A DNA stretch of 63,349 bases, from contig NZ_MTAZ01000009.1 in the NCBI RefSeq assembly GCF_002150785.1, positions 1 to 63,349 of the forward strand, read 5' to 3'. Under the pieces are notes generated by a model, which made no database searches, was not told the DNA's origin, and saw only the letters and a list, made by a program, of their open reading frames with translations. Within the stretch, counting starts at the first letter, position 1. Each line of letters starts with the position of its first letter. This document shows positions 44,499 through 54,672 of the stretch, piece after piece. The position numbers were made by a program, and so were the translations under genes. The DNA comes from Arenibacter amylolyticus. Lineage in GTDB: Bacteria > Bacteroidota > Bacteroidia > Flavobacteriales > Flavobacteriaceae.

Positions 44499-45383
44499 CT
44501 AGGATATACTGGTCTTAATGTTCAAAAATAACTTTCTAAACTCATGGGGGCTCATTTTAACGATGGACTTAAACTGTCTGTTAAAATTGGATAAGGCGTT
44601 AAAACCGCATTCGTAACTAATTTGAGAAATATTCAAATTATCCTCCAGCAATAATTTTCGGGCATGTCCTATCCGTATTTCATTTACAAATCGGGTGAAG
44701 GTCTTATTGGCCCGTGGTTTAAAATACCTGCAAAAGGATGTGGTGGTCATATTTAAGAGGCTGGCTATTTCTTCCAAGGATATCTTATCCTTAAAATTAT
44801 TCATTACATAGTTGTACACAATCTGCATTTTTTCGGCATCATCCCCTTTAAAGGCGTTTACGTAACCAGGACTGGCCAAAAGGTGGTACTCTTCAGAATT
44901 GGCAAGGATGTCTATGATTTCCAAAAGCTTCATAATTCTAGCGAAGCCATTTTCTTTTGCTAATTTTGGCATTAGCTGATTGATTTTGTGTCTGGTTTCG
45001 CCATAAAACTCCATGCCTCTGACCGAGTTTTCAACCAGTTTATTGATCTTGTAAAACTCCTCCTTGTTTAAAAGAGACTCGCTTAAAAGCTCATTGTCAA
45101 AATAAATTACCAATCCTCGGGTGGTGAGGGTGCTGTCTTTTTCAAAATAATCGTCATCACTACGCCATAAATGGGGAAGGTTTGGACCCGTGATCACTAG
45201 ATCTCCCTCCTCAAAAGACTGCACATGGTCCCCTACAAAACGGGTGCCCTTCCCTTCGGCGATAAAGGAAATTTGAAACTCGGGATGAAAATGCCAATTG
45301 GGATTGAAATAGGGGCCTACCAAGTCTTTGAAAATAAAAGTTTGCTTATTGGTCAATGCCTTTTCAATGTTCGGAGTACTCAT
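44499..45383 (-). CDS. AraC-family transcriptional regulator
   Basis: 294 residues. The N-terminal cupin sensor (about 15-100) shows NWHFHPEFQISFIAEGKGTRF and GDLVITGPNLPHLW. The C-terminal AraC DNA-binding domain (about 195-290) has two helix-turn-helix motifs (SLEEIASLLNMTTTSFCRYFK and NISQISYECGFNALSNFNRQFK). It probably senses the sugar or a metabolite and controls the island, being flanked by the MFS gene and divergent from the nine-kilobase plus-strand operon. Confidence 0.92.
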   Translation of the reverse strand: MSTPNIEKALTNKQTFIFKDLVGPYFNPNWHFHPEFQISFIAEGKGTRFVGDHVQSFEEGDLVITGPNLPHLWRSDDDYFEKDSTLTTRGLVIYFDNELLSESLLNKEEFYKINKLVENSVRGMEFYGETRHKINQLMPKLAKENGFARIMKLLEIIDILANSEEYHLLASPGYVNAFKGDDAEKMQIVYNYVMNNFKDKISLEEIASLLNMTTTSFCRYFKPRANKTFTRFVNEIRIGHARKLLLEDNLNISQISYECGFNALSNFNRQFKSIVKMSPHEFRKLFLNIKTSIS

Positions 45384-45457
45384 AATTTTTCCTATTTCTT
45401 TTTAAATGCCCCTAAGTTAAGACAAAAAAGTGTCGACAATTAGTAAAATAAAGGAAA

Positions 45458-45485
45458 TTTGATGTTGTATAGTATTCTAGATTTG
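45458..45485 (+). promoter_or_regulatory. Promoter of the plus-strand catabolic operon
   Basis: -7 box TAGATTTG at 45478-45485 (TAnnTTTG) and TTTG at 45458-45461 as -33 (16-nt spacer). The leader to the ATG at 45657 is about 165 nt. The motif TTAAGACA at 45417-45424 lies just upstream and is a candidate regulator site. Confidence 0.6.
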
Positions 45486-45656
45486 TAGGAGTTGATTGAT
45501 ACGCCAATTATTAATCAATATATTTAGACTCGGAAAAATGATATTACCCGCTTGTCTTTCTTAGGAATTTAGCCGGATTTTCATCGTTTAAAAATACTAT
45601 CTGCTTTTCTCCATTACTGGAGTTTTGCGGATGCCAAACTATAAAAACCAAATACT

Positions 45657-46706
45657 ATGCAAGAAAACAACTTTCCTAAACTTCACAACGCCTCATGGCC
45701 TGGGGTAGTTGGAAAAGGACCAGATTCTGAACCACCAGTATCTTTGGATACCCTAATTGATCTCACGGCCAATGCGGAAGTCGACGGTGTAAAGTTTGAC
45801 GGATTTGATCTTTTTGTTTCCGAACCACATATGGACATCGATTCTACCGATGACGGAATTAAAAGGATGGCCGACAAGGCTAGGGCAAGAAACTTAGAAA
45901 TAGGAAGTCTTGTGGCTCCAGTATGGGCAGGCACTGGCGGTGGATCTGCCATGGGGAGCAAGGCAGAACGCGATCAATTTGTGACTCAGGTGAAAAAAGC
46001 CTGTGTCATAGGAAAAAAACTACGGGATTTAGGGGTGAGGCCCCATGGGATAATCAGAATCGATTCTTCCGTAGATCCCGCTAGCTGGGCGACCGATCCA
46101 GTCGCTAACACCAAATTAATTGCCCAAACTTTTAGAGAGGCCTGTGATGTGGCTGCAGATTATGGGGAGTCCTTAGCGGCAGAAGGGGAAATCTGTTGGG
46201 GCGGAATGCATGGATGGAAAACCATGATCAATACCCTGGAGGCCGTAGATAGGCCCAATATTGGATTTCAGGCCGATATGGCCCATACCCTGTTGTATCT
46301 TCTTGGCGCCAATAAACCCGATGAGCGGATTTTACCAAAGGACTTTAAATGGGAAGATAGGGAAGCCCTTAATGAGGGGTTAAAAACGCTTACTGCGGCT
46401 TTAAGACCGTGGACCATTGATTTTCATGTTGCCCAAAATGATGGGACGGTCTTTGGTGCCGGTTCCCATGATAAAACGGGGCGACATTGTTTGGCGACGG
46501 ACCCCAATGGTAAATTGGATATAGTGGCCGACGCTGGGTATTGGTTGCGTGATGAGAATGGGGTGCTGACCAAAAATTTTAAACATATTTGTTGGGATGG
46601 CTGTATGTTCCCCAATGAGGTAATGATGAAACAACAAACGTGGAATGATATCCTCGCAGCAATGATTGAGGTAAGACAACAACACGGGTGGTACGAAGCC
46701 GAATAA
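45657..46706 (+). CDS. Sugar isomerase/epimerase-like TIM-barrel protein
   Basis: 349 residues of the xylose-isomerase-like TIM-barrel superfamily. Likely metal-site segments are [10 protein letters not shown] (Glu), GFQADMAHT (Asp/His), [10 protein letters not shown] (His) and the late DAGYW. It is longer than hydroxypyruvate isomerase-type proteins (about 260-290). It would act on a free or oxidised sugar in the cytoplasm. It is the first gene of the plus-strand operon, 64 nt before the first Gfo/Idh/MocA gene, so it likely handles the product of one of these dehydrogenases. Confidence 0.78.
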   Translation: MQENNFPKLHNASWPGVVGKGPDSEPPVSLDTLIDLTANAEVDGVKFDGFDLFVSEPHMDIDSTDDGIKRMADKARARNLEIGSLVAPVWAGTGGGSAMGSKAERDQFVTQVKKACVIGKKLRDLGVRPHGIIRIDSSVDPASWATDPVANTKLIAQTFREACDVAADYGESLAAEGEICWGGMHGWKTMINTLEAVDRPNIGFQADMAHTLLYLLGANKPDERILPKDFKWEDREALNEGLKTLTAALRPWTIDFHVAQNDGTVFGAGSHDKTGRHCLATDPNGKLDIVADAGYWLRDENGVLTKNFKHICWDGCMFPNEVMMKQQTWNDILAAMIEVRQQHGWYEAE

Positions 46707-46770
46707 TTAGGACGCCCTATTTACCTGTACTCGTACAATTAAATCACTCACAACTAATTAAAACATTAAA

Positions 46771-47925
46771 ATGTCAGAAAAGAAAAGTATCAGAATAGGA
46801 ATGGTAGGTTACGGATTTATGGGGCGTACCCATTCTAACGCCTACAATAGATTGGCTAATTTTTTCCCAGAGTTAAAATTTCAACCGGTGTTGAAAGCGG
46901 TATGCGCGCGTAATAAAGAACGCCTGCAGGCCTTTGCAGACCAGTGGGGGTACGAATCCATTGAAACCGATTGGCGCAAATTAATTGCTAGGGACGATAT
47001 TGACGCTATCGATATCTGTACCCCTAATAACATGCATGCAGAGATCGCCATTGCCGCGGCAGAAGCTGGGAAGATGGTGTTGTGTGAAAAACCTTTGGCC
47101 AGAACAGTAGCAGAGGCTCAGCCCATGGTAGATGCCGTAGAAAAAGCAGGTGTTAAGAACACCGTTTGGTACAACTATCGTAGGGTTCCTGCAGTTACCC
47201 TTGCCAAAAAACTGATAGATGCGGGAAAATTGGGGAAGATATTCCATTATCGCGCCAATTTCTTGCAGGATTGGACCATAAGTCCAGATTTACCCCAGGG
47301 GGGAGAAGGTACGTGGCGATTGGATAATGACGCTGCTGGATCTGGAGTGACTGGAGATTTATTGGCGCATTGTATAGATACAGCCATGTGGTTAAATGGG
47401 GGAATTAAGGATGTTTCTGCAGTAACGGAAACTTTTATCAAAGAACGTATGCATTCTGGGACCGGAGAAGTTCAAAAAGTAGGTATAGACGACGCGTGTA
47501 TCTTTCATTGTCATTTTGACAATGGGTCCTTAGGAGTATTCGAATCTACTCGTTATGCCCGTGGACACAAAGCTGCGAAAACGTTCGAGATAAACGGGGA
47601 GCATGCCTCTATACGATGGGATCTGCACGATTTAAACAGGTTAGAGTATTTTGATCATAGGGATGAATCCATGGAGCGAGGATGGCGATCCATTCATGTT
47701 ACTGATGGAGATCATCCTTATATGGACAAATGGTGGGTACCCGGACTTAGTGTGGGGTATGAGCACACCTTTGTTCACCAAGCTGCGGATTTCTTTAAAA
47801 GTTTGGAAGACAATTCCGTTTGTTCCCCTACCTTTAAGGAAGCCCAAGAGACCCAAAAGGTTTGTGAGGCTGTCTTAGACTCTGCAAGGGAAAGACAGTG
47901 GAAGGATACAGGGGTTATCTGGTAG
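46771..47925 (+). CDS. Gfo/Idh/MocA-family oxidoreductase
   Basis: 384 residues. The Rossmann motif GYGFMG is at 13-18, and the cofactor and catalytic motif CEKPLA has Glu106-Lys107-Pro108. The C-terminal alpha/beta domain carries [14 protein letters not shown] with the conserved Asp/His. Family members oxidise sugars or cyclitols with NAD(P), often at C1 or C3. It is the second gene of the plus-strand operon. A paralogue lies 3.5 kb downstream, so two oxidation or reduction steps of the same route are likely. Confidence 0.9.
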   Translation: MSEKKSIRIGMVGYGFMGRTHSNAYNRLANFFPELKFQPVLKAVCARNKERLQAFADQWGYESIETDWRKLIARDDIDAIDICTPNNMHAEIAIAAAEAGKMVLCEKPLARTVAEAQPMVDAVEKAGVKNTVWYNYRRVPAVTLAKKLIDAGKLGKIFHYRANFLQDWTISPDLPQGGEGTWRLDNDAAGSGVTGDLLAHCIDTAMWLNGGIKDVSAVTETFIKERMHSGTGEVQKVGIDDACIFHCHFDNGSLGVFESTRYARGHKAAKTFEINGEHASIRWDLHDLNRLEYFDHRDESMERGWRSIHVTDGDHPYMDKWWVPGLSVGYEHTFVHQAADFFKSLEDNSVCSPTFKEAQETQKVCEAVLDSARERQWKDTGVIW

Positions 47926-48097
47926 GTAATAATCGTATAAAACAAGGAATGGGGTTTGGTGTAGTCCGCCCCAATTGTTTTAAATAAAATCTTAGGGTGA
48001 GGGAAGCATGGAAGGCCATCCCACCCCTTCTTATTAATGTATATATCGGGAAATTGTGGACTCCATACTATTTCCCTGTGCATCCAAAAATTTGGGA

Positions 48098-49213
48098 ATG
48101 ACTGAGAAAATAAAAGGCTTTTGTCTGCATGGACGTGAAAAAATAATGCCCCATTCGGAAGGATTGGTAACTAGGAATACTTCTGTGGTAGATATGGATC
48201 TCCCGCCTCTGAAAGAAGGTGAGATCCGGGCAAAAACCTTGTTTACCGGTATCTGTGGGTCAGACAACAGTGCCGCCTTGGGAAAGGCCAATTTTGATTG
48301 GGTAGAGCGACCTAGGGTTATTGGGCACGAATTTAGTGCTCAGGTGCTAGAACTGGGCCCAGGAAACCACGGTGAACTAAAGGTAGGTGATATAATTACC
48401 CCACTGGCCATGTTGGGTTGCCAAGAGGAGGATTGTCCCGCCTGTAGTGTGGCTAAGTGGAACCTTTGTCCGACTAAACAAATAATAGGTTTCCATAGAA
48501 ATGGCGGTTTTGGTCAGCAGGTCATAATGGAATCAGACCGTGCCGTAGTTTTAATGAACGGATTAAGTCCGGAGCAAGGGGCCTTGGTAGAACCCTTATC
48601 CGTAGTGGTTAATGCACTGCACAATAAATGCGATATTAAACCAGGACAGGATGTAGTAGTCACTGGATGTGGAATTATTGGGCTGATGTCTGCAGAAGTG
48701 GCACGTGCTGCAGGGGCAAGGGTGGCAATAACCGGAATTGCCCACGATAGGGATATTCGATTGAAAAAAGCGAGGGAAAGAGGGTTTATTGCCATGGAGG
48801 TATCGCCGGAAAACCCTTTATCCAAACAGCTACAAAACGGTATACAAGATGCCAACGGAGTGGCCTTTGGTAACCATGGAAAAGTAGATCTCCTTATAGA
48901 ATGTTCCGGAGTACCCCAAGTTTTATCCGAGGCCATTTCCGTAGTACGCCCAGAAGGGGATATCTGTGTAATTGCCACCTACGGCAAGGAGGTAGCGATC
49001 AATGCGACTCATCTAACCAGAACCTCCTTAAACATGAGGGGGTCCATGGGATCGTGCAGGGCAGATTATATGGTGGCACAAAAACTGATGCTTACTGGGG
49101 CATTCCCTGCGGAACACTATGCTGATTTTTATGATTTTAAGGATATTACCCAAGCATTTGAAGACTCTATAAAAGCCACCAACGTAAAGGCAGTGGTAAA
49201 AATGAATAGCTAA
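48098..49213 (+). CDS. Zinc-dependent alcohol (polyol/sugar) dehydrogenase, MDR family
   Basis: 371 residues from the ATG at 48098, which gives the usual MDR N-terminus (MTEKIKGFCLHGREK). An upstream in-frame ATG at 48056 would add 14 residues of unlikely sequence. The catalytic zinc site lies in GICGSDN and GHEF, and the structural zinc has four Cys in GCQEEDCPACSVAKWNLC. The Rossmann motif is GCGIIGLM. It resembles the L-threonine, sorbitol and glucose dehydrogenase branches. It oxidises an alcohol group of a sugar or sugar acid with NAD(P). It is part of the plus-strand operon, 13 nt before the SDR gene. Confidence 0.88.
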   Translation: MTEKIKGFCLHGREKIMPHSEGLVTRNTSVVDMDLPPLKEGEIRAKTLFTGICGSDNSAALGKANFDWVERPRVIGHEFSAQVLELGPGNHGELKVGDIITPLAMLGCQEEDCPACSVAKWNLCPTKQIIGFHRNGGFGQQVIMESDRAVVLMNGLSPEQGALVEPLSVVVNALHNKCDIKPGQDVVVTGCGIIGLMSAEVARAAGARVAITGIAHDRDIRLKKARERGFIAMEVSPENPLSKQLQNGIQDANGVAFGNHGKVDLLIECSGVPQVLSEAISVVRPEGDICVIATYGKEVAINATHLTRTSLNMRGSMGSCRADYMVAQKLMLTGAFPAEHYADFYDFKDITQAFEDSIKATNVKAVVKMNS

Positions 49214-49226
49214 CAGAAGAAAGAGT

Positions 49227-50246
49227 ATGCATACAATATTTATTACCGGAGGTACAGGCTGCATAGGATCGGCAACTATATACAAGTTATTGGAATCCAA
49301 AGAGGTTTCTAAAGTTGTGGTGGCCACGCGGGCCAATAATACAGATTCTTTAAAATTATGGTTAGGGGAAGACCTAGATCCACGATTGGAATTTGTAAGC
49401 TTGGACGTGGCAGATTACAAGGCAATGGAAGAAACGTTGTTGCGTATAAATCCTACCCATATTATTCATTTAGGAGCTTATCAGAGTCCTGATTGTTCCA
49501 TGTATCATATAAGGGGAATGGAAATCAATACAGGCGGTACCATGGCGCTCTTTGATGTGGCGGAAAAGCTGAGGAACTTAAAACGATTTGTTTTTGCAAG
49601 TTCGGCAGCCGTATATGGCATGCGTAGCATGTATTCAAATCCAGGAATTAAAGAGGACGCGCAATTGGCACCCCCAAACCATTACGGAATATGGAAATTA
49701 GCTGGGGAACATTTGGCCAGATTGTTTTTTGACAATACCAAGGTACCCACCGTTTGCCTAAGGATCAATACCACCTATGGGAAGGGGAGGGACAAAGGGA
49801 AGACTTCTGCTCCTACCAATGCTCTAAAAACGGTGGCCATGGGCGCGGTAAAAGGAGAGGTAATCCCCTTTGAAATGCCCTACGAAGGACGTGAAAACTA
49901 TCACTTTGTGGAAGATGTAGGCACTCATTTTGCAGTATGTGCGCTTTCCGAATTTAGTGGATTTGGGGCTTTTAATATCAAAGGAGAAACCATTGCTATA
50001 GAGGATTTTTTGGAGATAATAAGGCAAGAAGCCACTGCTTTGGGAATAGGGGAGTTTGCACAGCTCTCCATAGCCGAAGGAGCAGCACCCAACCTCTTTG
50101 TGTCGGACCTCAGTCATGAAAAAATTGAACGTACCTTTCCAGAATTGCCTTTAACCTCTATTGGGGAAGGGGTTCGTAAATCCCTGCTTGAGTTTAAGGA
50201 TATGGCAGAAAAAGAAATCTTAAATTATTCAGAACAAGGCTCATGA
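49227..50246 (+). CDS. Extended SDR NAD-dependent epimerase/dehydratase
   Basis: 339 residues. The nucleotide motif TGGTGCIG (7-14) and the YGIWK active site with Tyr153 and Lys157 mark an extended SDR. It may act on a sugar or sugar acid, as uronate or erythronate dehydrogenases do, rather than a nucleotide-sugar, given the catabolic setting (inference). Its stop overlaps the start of the next gene by 4 nt (ATGA), so the two are translationally coupled. Confidence 0.87.
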   Translation: MHTIFITGGTGCIGSATIYKLLESKEVSKVVVATRANNTDSLKLWLGEDLDPRLEFVSLDVADYKAMEETLLRINPTHIIHLGAYQSPDCSMYHIRGMEINTGGTMALFDVAEKLRNLKRFVFASSAAVYGMRSMYSNPGIKEDAQLAPPNHYGIWKLAGEHLARLFFDNTKVPTVCLRINTTYGKGRDKGKTSAPTNALKTVAMGAVKGEVIPFEMPYEGRENYHFVEDVGTHFAVCALSEFSGFGAFNIKGETIAIEDFLEIIRQEATALGIGEFAQLSIAEGAAPNLFVSDLSHEKIERTFPELPLTSIGEGVRKSLLEFKDMAEKEILNYSEQGS

Positions 50247-51214
50247 AAACAATAAAAATAGGACTCCTAGGTGCTGGGGATGTGGCCGATTTGCATGCCG
50301 AGGCTATCAATTCTTTGGAGGGGGCAAAACTGGTGGGACTCTGGAACAGAACCCCGGAAAAAGGAGCCTTAAAAGCAGCGAAATACGGCTGTAAGACCTA
50401 TAAAACGGAAGAAGAGCTTTTTCAGGACCCTCAATTAGATGCGGTTTTTATACTGACCAATATGGAGACGCACTGTGAGTATACCGTAAGGGCCGCGCAA
50501 GCAGGGAAGCACATTTTGGTAGAGAAACCTGCAGCCTCCAATATTGCCGAACTGGAGAAAATGCAACAGGCTGTAGAGAAAGCGGGTGTAAAATGTATGC
50601 CTGTACACAACTATATCTACGAAGATGGCATCCAAAGGACCAAAAGAATGATCCAAGAAGGCCGCTTGGGTGCTATTACCCAGTTTTACATGATGTACAA
50701 TATTCATCATGCAGACGATATCCGGGCCAGATACCCTGGAGTAATTCGCCAGATACTTACCCACCACAGTTATACCATGTTGTATTTGGCTGGCTTGCCA
50801 AAAACAATCTCTTGTTTAAAGCATACGGTAGATGCAAGTCTTGCTCCACAGGAAAATGTGGCCATGGCAACTATTCAGATGCAGAATGGTAGCTTAAGCC
50901 ATTTATCGGCCAGTTTTGCCAATGACGATCATGCCGGAGATCCATGGACCTGTATCATCAAAGTAATGGGCACTAAAGGGAGTACCCGCTACAGTTACAG
51001 GGATTGGGTAATCAATGCCAGGCACGGGGCACATTCCCAAACCTATGAATGCTATCCCGAATCCATAAAAAATACGACAACCCATTTCGTGGATAAGGTG
51101 TTGAGGCATAATGAAGCACCCCTTTCCACCTTGCAAGATGCCATTAGCTGTCAAAAAATTATTGAAGCCTGTGAAAAATCGGTAAAAGAGGGAGTTCACG
51201 TCAAGTTTAATTAA
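50243..51214 (+). CDS. Second Gfo/Idh/MocA-family oxidoreductase
   Basis: 323 residues. The N-terminal Rossmann motif GLLGAGDVA starts at residue 7 and VEKPAAS carries Glu94-Lys95-Pro96. It is shorter and clearly divergent from the family member at 46771, so it is not a recent duplicate. It probably oxidises or reduces another intermediate of the same sugar route. It is coupled to the SDR gene by overlap and followed 24 nt later by the large lipoprotein gene. Confidence 0.88.
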   Translation: MKTIKIGLLGAGDVADLHAEAINSLEGAKLVGLWNRTPEKGALKAAKYGCKTYKTEEELFQDPQLDAVFILTNMETHCEYTVRAAQAGKHILVEKPAASNIAELEKMQQAVEKAGVKCMPVHNYIYEDGIQRTKRMIQEGRLGAITQFYMMYNIHHADDIRARYPGVIRQILTHHSYTMLYLAGLPKTISCLKHTVDASLAPQENVAMATIQMQNGSLSHLSASFANDDHAGDPWTCIIKVMGTKGSTRYSYRDWVINARHGAHSQTYECYPESIKNTTTHFVDKVLRHNEAPLSTLQDAISCQKIIEACEKSVKEGVHVKFN

Positions 51215-51238
51215 TAGATAAACAAACCAACCAACCTT

Positions 51239-54200
51239 ATGAATATCAAGAGGAAGTGGATCCTAGGTAAAATATGCCTTCTGATCTTAATGGCAATAAC
51301 AGTACATAGTTGTGCGGAAAAGGGAAATACCATTCCCTTGCAGAAAGCATCGAGTATTGTGTTAATTGGCAATAACCTAGGGTCTAGGATGATGAATTTT
51401 GGCCACTTTGAAACGGAAATGCATTTGCGCTATCCGGATAGTTTACTCTTTATAAGAAATATGGCCGACGGGGGCAATACCCCTGGCTTTAGGCCACATT
51501 CCTCACGCAATTCGCCTTGGGCATTTCCAGGGGCTGAGGTATTTCACGCAGAATTGGCGGAGAATTCTGGTAGTATCGGTCACTTTGATACGGAAGATGA
51601 GTGGCTAAGCCGATTAAAGGCGGATGTAATTCTTGCATTTTTTGGATATAATGAATCTTTTGAGGGGATTGAGGGGCTTGATAATTTTAAGGAAGAACTA
51701 AATGCTTTTATCCAGCATACCTTAAAACAGAAATACAACGGTACCGAGGCACCAAAATTGGCTTTGGTTTCCCCAATTGCCTTTGAAGACCTATCCGCAG
51801 AAATGGATTTGCCTAATGGAATTAAGGAGAACGAAAATCTTGCTATGTATACCGAGGCGATGCGTGAGGTAGCAGCCAATAATGGGATCTACTTCCTAGA
51901 TGCCTTTACACCATCCCAGAATTGGTACAACTCAGAAAAAGAGAATTTAACGGCCGATGGCTTCCAGTTGAATGATTTGGGATATCAAAAGTTTGCCAGA
52001 TTATTGGCCGATAAGCTGTTTGATAAGGAAAAGGCTGTGGCAGAAGCACATAGAGACTTGGTGAGGGAGGCTGTATTGGAAAAAAACTGGTTTTGGCACA
52101 ATGATATTAAAATCCCAAACGGGGTGCATGCCTATGGGAGACGTTATGACCCATTTGGGCCAGACAACTACCCCTTTGAGGTAGAGAAGATCCGAGAAAT
52201 GACGGCTATTAGGGATACTGCTATTTGGGAGGCTACGAAAGGGAAAACAATGGATTTAGCTGCAGCAGATGCAAAAACGAAGAAACTCCCTCCGGTGGAT
52301 ACCAATTACCGTCCCAATAATAAAAATGGGAATCCCGAGTATTTATATGGGGAGGATGCCCTGGATAAAATTACGGTTCCAGAAGGTTATAAATTGGAGC
52401 TGTTCGCTTCTGAGGAAGAATTTGAAGAGCTAGCCAATCCGGTACAGATGACCTTTGATACTCAAGGCAGGTTGTGGGTAGGCGTTATGCCAAGCTACCC
52501 TCATTATAAGCCTGGGGATAGTAAACCAAACGATAAACTTCTTATTTTAGAAGACACCAATAATGATGGCAAGGCCGATAAACAAACGATTTTTGCGGAT
52601 GGTTTGCACCTTACCATTGGTTTTGCCTTTGCTCCCGAGGGAGTCTATGCTTCCCAGGGTACTAATCTGGTACTACTAAAAGATACGAATGGCGACGATA
52701 AGGCAGATGTAACGGAGGTGATATTAAGCGGTTTTGATGATCATGATACCCACCATGCCATCAGTGCTTTTGCTACAGATCCCTCTGGGGCCATTTATAT
52801 GGGCGAGGGGGTGTTTCTACATACCAATGTAGAAACGGCCTATGGTCCGGTTAGAGGCACCAATGGCGGATTTTATAGGTATAGTCCACAGCGGCATCAC
52901 CTAGAGCGTACCGCACAACTCTCTATTCCCAATCCCTGGGGAATTGCATTTGATGAGTGGGGACAGAATTTCTTTGCACATACCTCTGGTCCGGATATGA
53001 CCTGGATGATGCCGGGAACCATTAAATCGCGTTACGGGGTGGCCAATCCCTTGCCAAAAAATTTAATTGAGGATGCCCATAGGGTACGTCCTACCTCTGG
53101 ATTGGAGTTTATTTCCAGTAGGCATTTTCCCGATGAGGTGCAGGGCGACTTCCTTATCAACAATACCATCGGATTTTTGGGGACTAAACAACATTCCATT
53201 TCAGACGATCCAGATTCGGCAGGATATCTTAGTAAGCATCGATTGGATCTAGTAAAGGCTACCGATCCCAATTTCCGGCCGGTGGATATGGAGTTTGCAC
53301 CCGATGGATCGCTGTATTTCTTGGATTGGCATAATGTGTTAATTGGACATATGCAGCACAATGCAAGAGACCCGCTTAGAGACCACAGTCACGGTAGGGT
53401 ATATAGGATTACCTATCCGTCTAGACCCTTGGTGAAGCCGGCAAAAATTGTAGATGCTAGTATAGAGGAACTATTGGACAACTTAAAATTACCTGAATTT
53501 AGGACCCGAGAGAGAACAAGATTGGAGTTACGAGGCAGGGATGCTGATGAGGTGTTAAGCAAATTGAAGGAGTGGACAAATAATTTGGATAAAGGGGATC
53601 CCAGATACGAACACCATCTTTTAGAAGGGCTATGGGTAAGCTGGGGGCTAAATAAGATTGATAAGGAGCTTTTGGATCAAGTTTTAAATTCCAAAGATTT
53701 TAGAGCCCGCGCCGCAGCGGTAAGGGTAGTGAGGTATGGCGGACACCAGTTGGACAATCAAGAAGAAATATTGATGAAGGCAGCCCAGGACCAACATCCA
53801 AGAGTGCGTTTAGAGGCCTTAACGGCCGCATCCTGGTTAGATAAGGAAAAGGGGCTGCCCATAGTTATGGAGGTGGGCAAGAAACCCTTGGATAATTGGA
53901 TGCAAAGACCTTACGAAGCCGCCATCGCCCATTTAAACGGACATAAATTGGGAGAAGACCCCGAAAGCAGTAAAATCAACACCCAATTAACAGGCAAGGA
54001 CAGGGAGCGATATATTAAAGGCGCGGAAATTTATGCAAGGGAAGGATTCTGTATAACCTGTCACCAGAGCAATGGTAAGGGATTAGAGAGCTCTGGATTT
54101 CCTCCACTGGCTGGTTCGCGTTGGGTGACGGGAAGCGAAGACCGTTTGATAAAACTTACCATTAACGGCATGATGGGTCCTATAGAGGTCTTGGGTAAAA

Positions 54201-54409
54201 AATATCCTGGGCAAGTTCCGATGACCCCCTTTGGTGGCATGTTAAACGATGAGGAAATGGCAGCAGTGCTTACCTATGTACGCAATACTTTTGGAAATAA
54301 GGCATCTGTAATCGATGCCGAAAAGGTAAAACAGGTACGTGAGGCAATCAAAGATAAAAATGGATTCTATACCGCCGAAGAATTGTTAAAAGAGCATCCC
54401 CTGGAATAG
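51239..54409 (+). CDS. SGNH-like / PVC-type propeller / HEAT / cytochrome c lipoprotein
   Basis: 1056 residues. The lipobox VHSC ends at about residue 25. Domains in order: SGNH-hydrolase-like (about 35-260); linker; PVC-type membrane-bound dehydrogenase propeller (about 375-690; PEGYKLELFASEEEFEE, QMTFDTQGRLWVG); HEAT-like helices (about 720-890); and a single c-heme domain with CITCH at 938-942. The SGNH part lacks the nucleophile Ser (block reads IGNNLG) and has Gln where the catalytic His is expected (DGFQLND), so it may bind rather than cut. The enzyme likely oxidises a sugar outside the cytoplasm and passes electrons to the heme. It is the last gene of the operon. Confidence 0.85.
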   Translation: MNIKRKWILGKICLLILMAITVHSCAEKGNTIPLQKASSIVLIGNNLGSRMMNFGHFETEMHLRYPDSLLFIRNMADGGNTPGFRPHSSRNSPWAFPGAEVFHAELAENSGSIGHFDTEDEWLSRLKADVILAFFGYNESFEGIEGLDNFKEELNAFIQHTLKQKYNGTEAPKLALVSPIAFEDLSAEMDLPNGIKENENLAMYTEAMREVAANNGIYFLDAFTPSQNWYNSEKENLTADGFQLNDLGYQKFARLLADKLFDKEKAVAEAHRDLVREAVLEKNWFWHNDIKIPNGVHAYGRRYDPFGPDNYPFEVEKIREMTAIRDTAIWEATKGKTMDLAAADAKTKKLPPVDTNYRPNNKNGNPEYLYGEDALDKITVPEGYKLELFASEEEFEELANPVQMTFDTQGRLWVGVMPSYPHYKPGDSKPNDKLLILEDTNNDGKADKQTIFADGLHLTIGFAFAPEGVYASQGTNLVLLKDTNGDDKADVTEVILSGFDDHDTHHAISAFATDPSGAIYMGEGVFLHTNVETAYGPVRGTNGGFYRYSPQRHHLERTAQLSIPNPWGIAFDEWGQNFFAHTSGPDMTWMMPGTIKSRYGVANPLPKNLIEDAHRVRPTSGLEFISSRHFPDEVQGDFLINNTIGFLGTKQHSISDDPDSAGYLSKHRLDLVKATDPNFRPVDMEFAPDGSLYFLDWHNVLIGHMQHNARDPLRDHSHGRVYRITYPSRPLVKPAKIVDASIEELLDNLKLPEFRTRERTRLELRGRDADEVLSKLKEWTNNLDKGDPRYEHHLLEGLWVSWGLNKIDKELLDQVLNSKDFRARAAAVRVVRYGGHQLDNQEEILMKAAQDQHPRVRLEALTAASWLDKEKGLPIVMEVGKKPLDNWMQRPYEAAIAHLNGHKLGEDPESSKINTQLTGKDRERYIKGAEIYAREGFCITCHQSNGKGLESSGFPPLAGSRWVTGSEDRLIKLTINGMMGPIEVLGKKYPGQVPMTPFGGMLNDEEMAAVLTYVRNTFGNKASVIDAEKVKQVREAIKDKNGFYTAEELLKEHPLE

Positions 54410-54517
54410 AGAAAACTACAATTAAAATAATATACACAGCTATAGGCAAAGGAATGCTAAAAAGGCTCTGTAATTTAGGAAATGCAATAATATCATCGTT
54501 TTAAGGCGAATTAGTGC

Positions 54518-54525
54518 TAAGTTTG
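54518..54525 (+). promoter_or_regulatory. -7 promoter box for the small conserved protein
   Basis: TAAGTTTG fits TAnnTTTG. The predicted leader is about 140 nt. The rest of 54410-54672 shows nothing else identifiable. Confidence 0.45.
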
Positions 54526-54672
54526 TGTTAAATTCATGAAAATCTTAGGTTTACATTAGAATAAGGGGTATTATGCTAGATTCTGATATTAAGCTAAGGT
54601 GTAGTTTAGAAGACAAACCTAATTTAATGGCAGAATAATATTGTTAAACTATTAAAAAAACAGATATTATTT

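Noticed and set aside
40513-54409. Island read as a trehalose or tetronate pathway
   Set aside because: ThuA is present but no ThuB-type partner context, and no kinase or aldolase expected of tetronate routes is found, so no substrate is assigned.
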